Shown here: in pieces, positions 63,692-64,000 of the stretch
Numbering within the stretch: the first letter of the stretch is position 1
How the letters are laid out: each line of letters starts with the position of its first letter
Assembly: GCF_004337365.2 (NCBI RefSeq)
Contig: NZ_CP044016.1
Location: 1,178,001-1,242,000 of the forward strand
Reading direction: 5' to 3'
DNA: 64,000 nucleotides
DNA from: Rhizosphaericola mali
Lineage (GTDB): Bacteria; Bacteroidota; Bacteroidia; Chitinophagales; Chitinophagaceae
Notes under the pieces: model-generated
What the model saw: only the letters and a program-made list of their open reading frames with translations
Told to the model about the DNA's origin: nothing
Database searches by the model: none
Program-made: the position numbers and the translations under genes

Positions 63692-64000
63692 TTAGAACTT
63701 TGTAATCTTAAAATTGGAAATAGTTTGGGATGACCAAGTCATTCTTAGTCCAAAATAACCCGAGTTTAACTTGGTGCTAGAATCTTGAAAATAAAGTACA
63801 TTGTTTATCCAGACTGAGGTTTGATTTTTGTTAACTTCTGTCTTGATATGATAGATTTTAGTACTATTTATCAAATGTTGTTTATCTAGATATTCTTTTA
63901 ATAAAACTCTTTCACCTTGTCCATTGTAATATCTAAAACGAGTAGTTTTATTAGAATTACCTCCAAATCCGAAATACATCATTTGAAAATTGTCGTAATT
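63692..64000 (-). CDS. DUF6250-like secreted protein, C-terminal part (runs off right edge)
   Basis: The frame is open to the window end in the codon phase of the last base, so this is the last 102 residues of a longer protein; the ATG at 63982 is internal. YFGFGGNSNKTTRFRYYNG, then ERVLLKEYLDKQHL, YHIKTEVNKNQTSVWINN and SGYFGLRMTWSSQTISNF follow the C-terminal half of DUF6250 proteins, jelly-roll domains found in rhamnogalacturonan utilisation loci. It lies 2 nt upstream of the lyase gene. Confidence 0.75.
   Translation of the reverse strand, partial: NYDNFQMMYFGFGGNSNKTTRFRYYNGQGERVLLKEYLDKQHLINSTKIYHIKTEVNKNQTSVWINNVLYFQDSSTKLNSGYFGLRMTWSSQTISNFKITKF

Overview
The window looks like chromosome of a low-GC Bacteroidota, probably a Chitinophagaceae-type bacterium. 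The evidence is two SusC/SusD pairs, each near an ECF sigma and FecR anti-sigma pair, an RHS gene with YD repeats, LytTR two-component systems, a DUF6520-like peptide, a MauE-type membrane protein, and the four-gene ligase-associated DNA repair operon typical of the phylum. No rRNA, complete tRNA or CRISPR array was seen.

Layout. (1) 0-4.6 kb: the 3' part of a large RHS gene, followed 2 nt later by a small lipoprotein gene and a truncated paralogue of it. (2) 4.6-13.9 kb: an anti-sigma/sigma pair on the minus strand, a MauE-like membrane protein and a small secreted peptide on the plus strand, then a minus-strand SusC-SusD-thioredoxin operon. (3) 13.9-20.1 kb: a long structured inverted repeat, a decayed DUF4062 gene, then a mobilisation module (RadC, accessory membrane protein, relaxase, MobC, HTH protein, hypothetical) with a candidate oriT. 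(4) 20.5-34.7 kb: plus-strand cargo made of a TolC/HlyD/FtsX/ATPase exporter with its own LytS/LytTR pair, an alpha/beta hydrolase, a set of small secreted proteins, and a second LytS/LytTR pair. (5) 34.8-36.3 kb: a tyrosine integrase, three short direct repeats, a possible tRNA-tail attachment site and a terminator. (6) 36.4-41.7 kb: a scrambled RHS graveyard. It holds an orphan RHS C-terminal fragment fused to an IS3-family remnant, a frameshifted ChaN/Ere-like gene bounded by IS3 ends, a second IS3 remnant, and three lipoproteins of the family found beside the RHS gene at 3 kb. (7) 42-52.8 kb: a polysaccharide-utilisation locus (sigma, FecR, STN-type SusC, SusD, an FG-GAP protein with a haem-binding motif, and a GH89 alpha-N-acetylglucosaminidase). 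(8) 53.6-60.6 kb: an FAD oxidoreductase directly followed by exonuclease, ATP-dependent ligase, Lhr-like helicase and PdeM. (9) 61-64 kb: a Tat-exported PL26-like exo-rhamnogalacturonan lyase and the end of a DUF6250-like gene running off the window.

The most distinctive signal is the repeated lipoprotein family around the RHS gene. One copy sits immediately behind RHS, a nearly identical copy lies 36 kb away beside RHS and IS debris, and two diverged tandem paralogues follow it. This is the layout expected of an RHS effector with its immunity gene and orphan cassettes, though neither the toxin activity nor the immunity role can be recognised from sequence. The other notable item is a roughly 110-nt element at 14270-14380 with four nested stems and no known identity.
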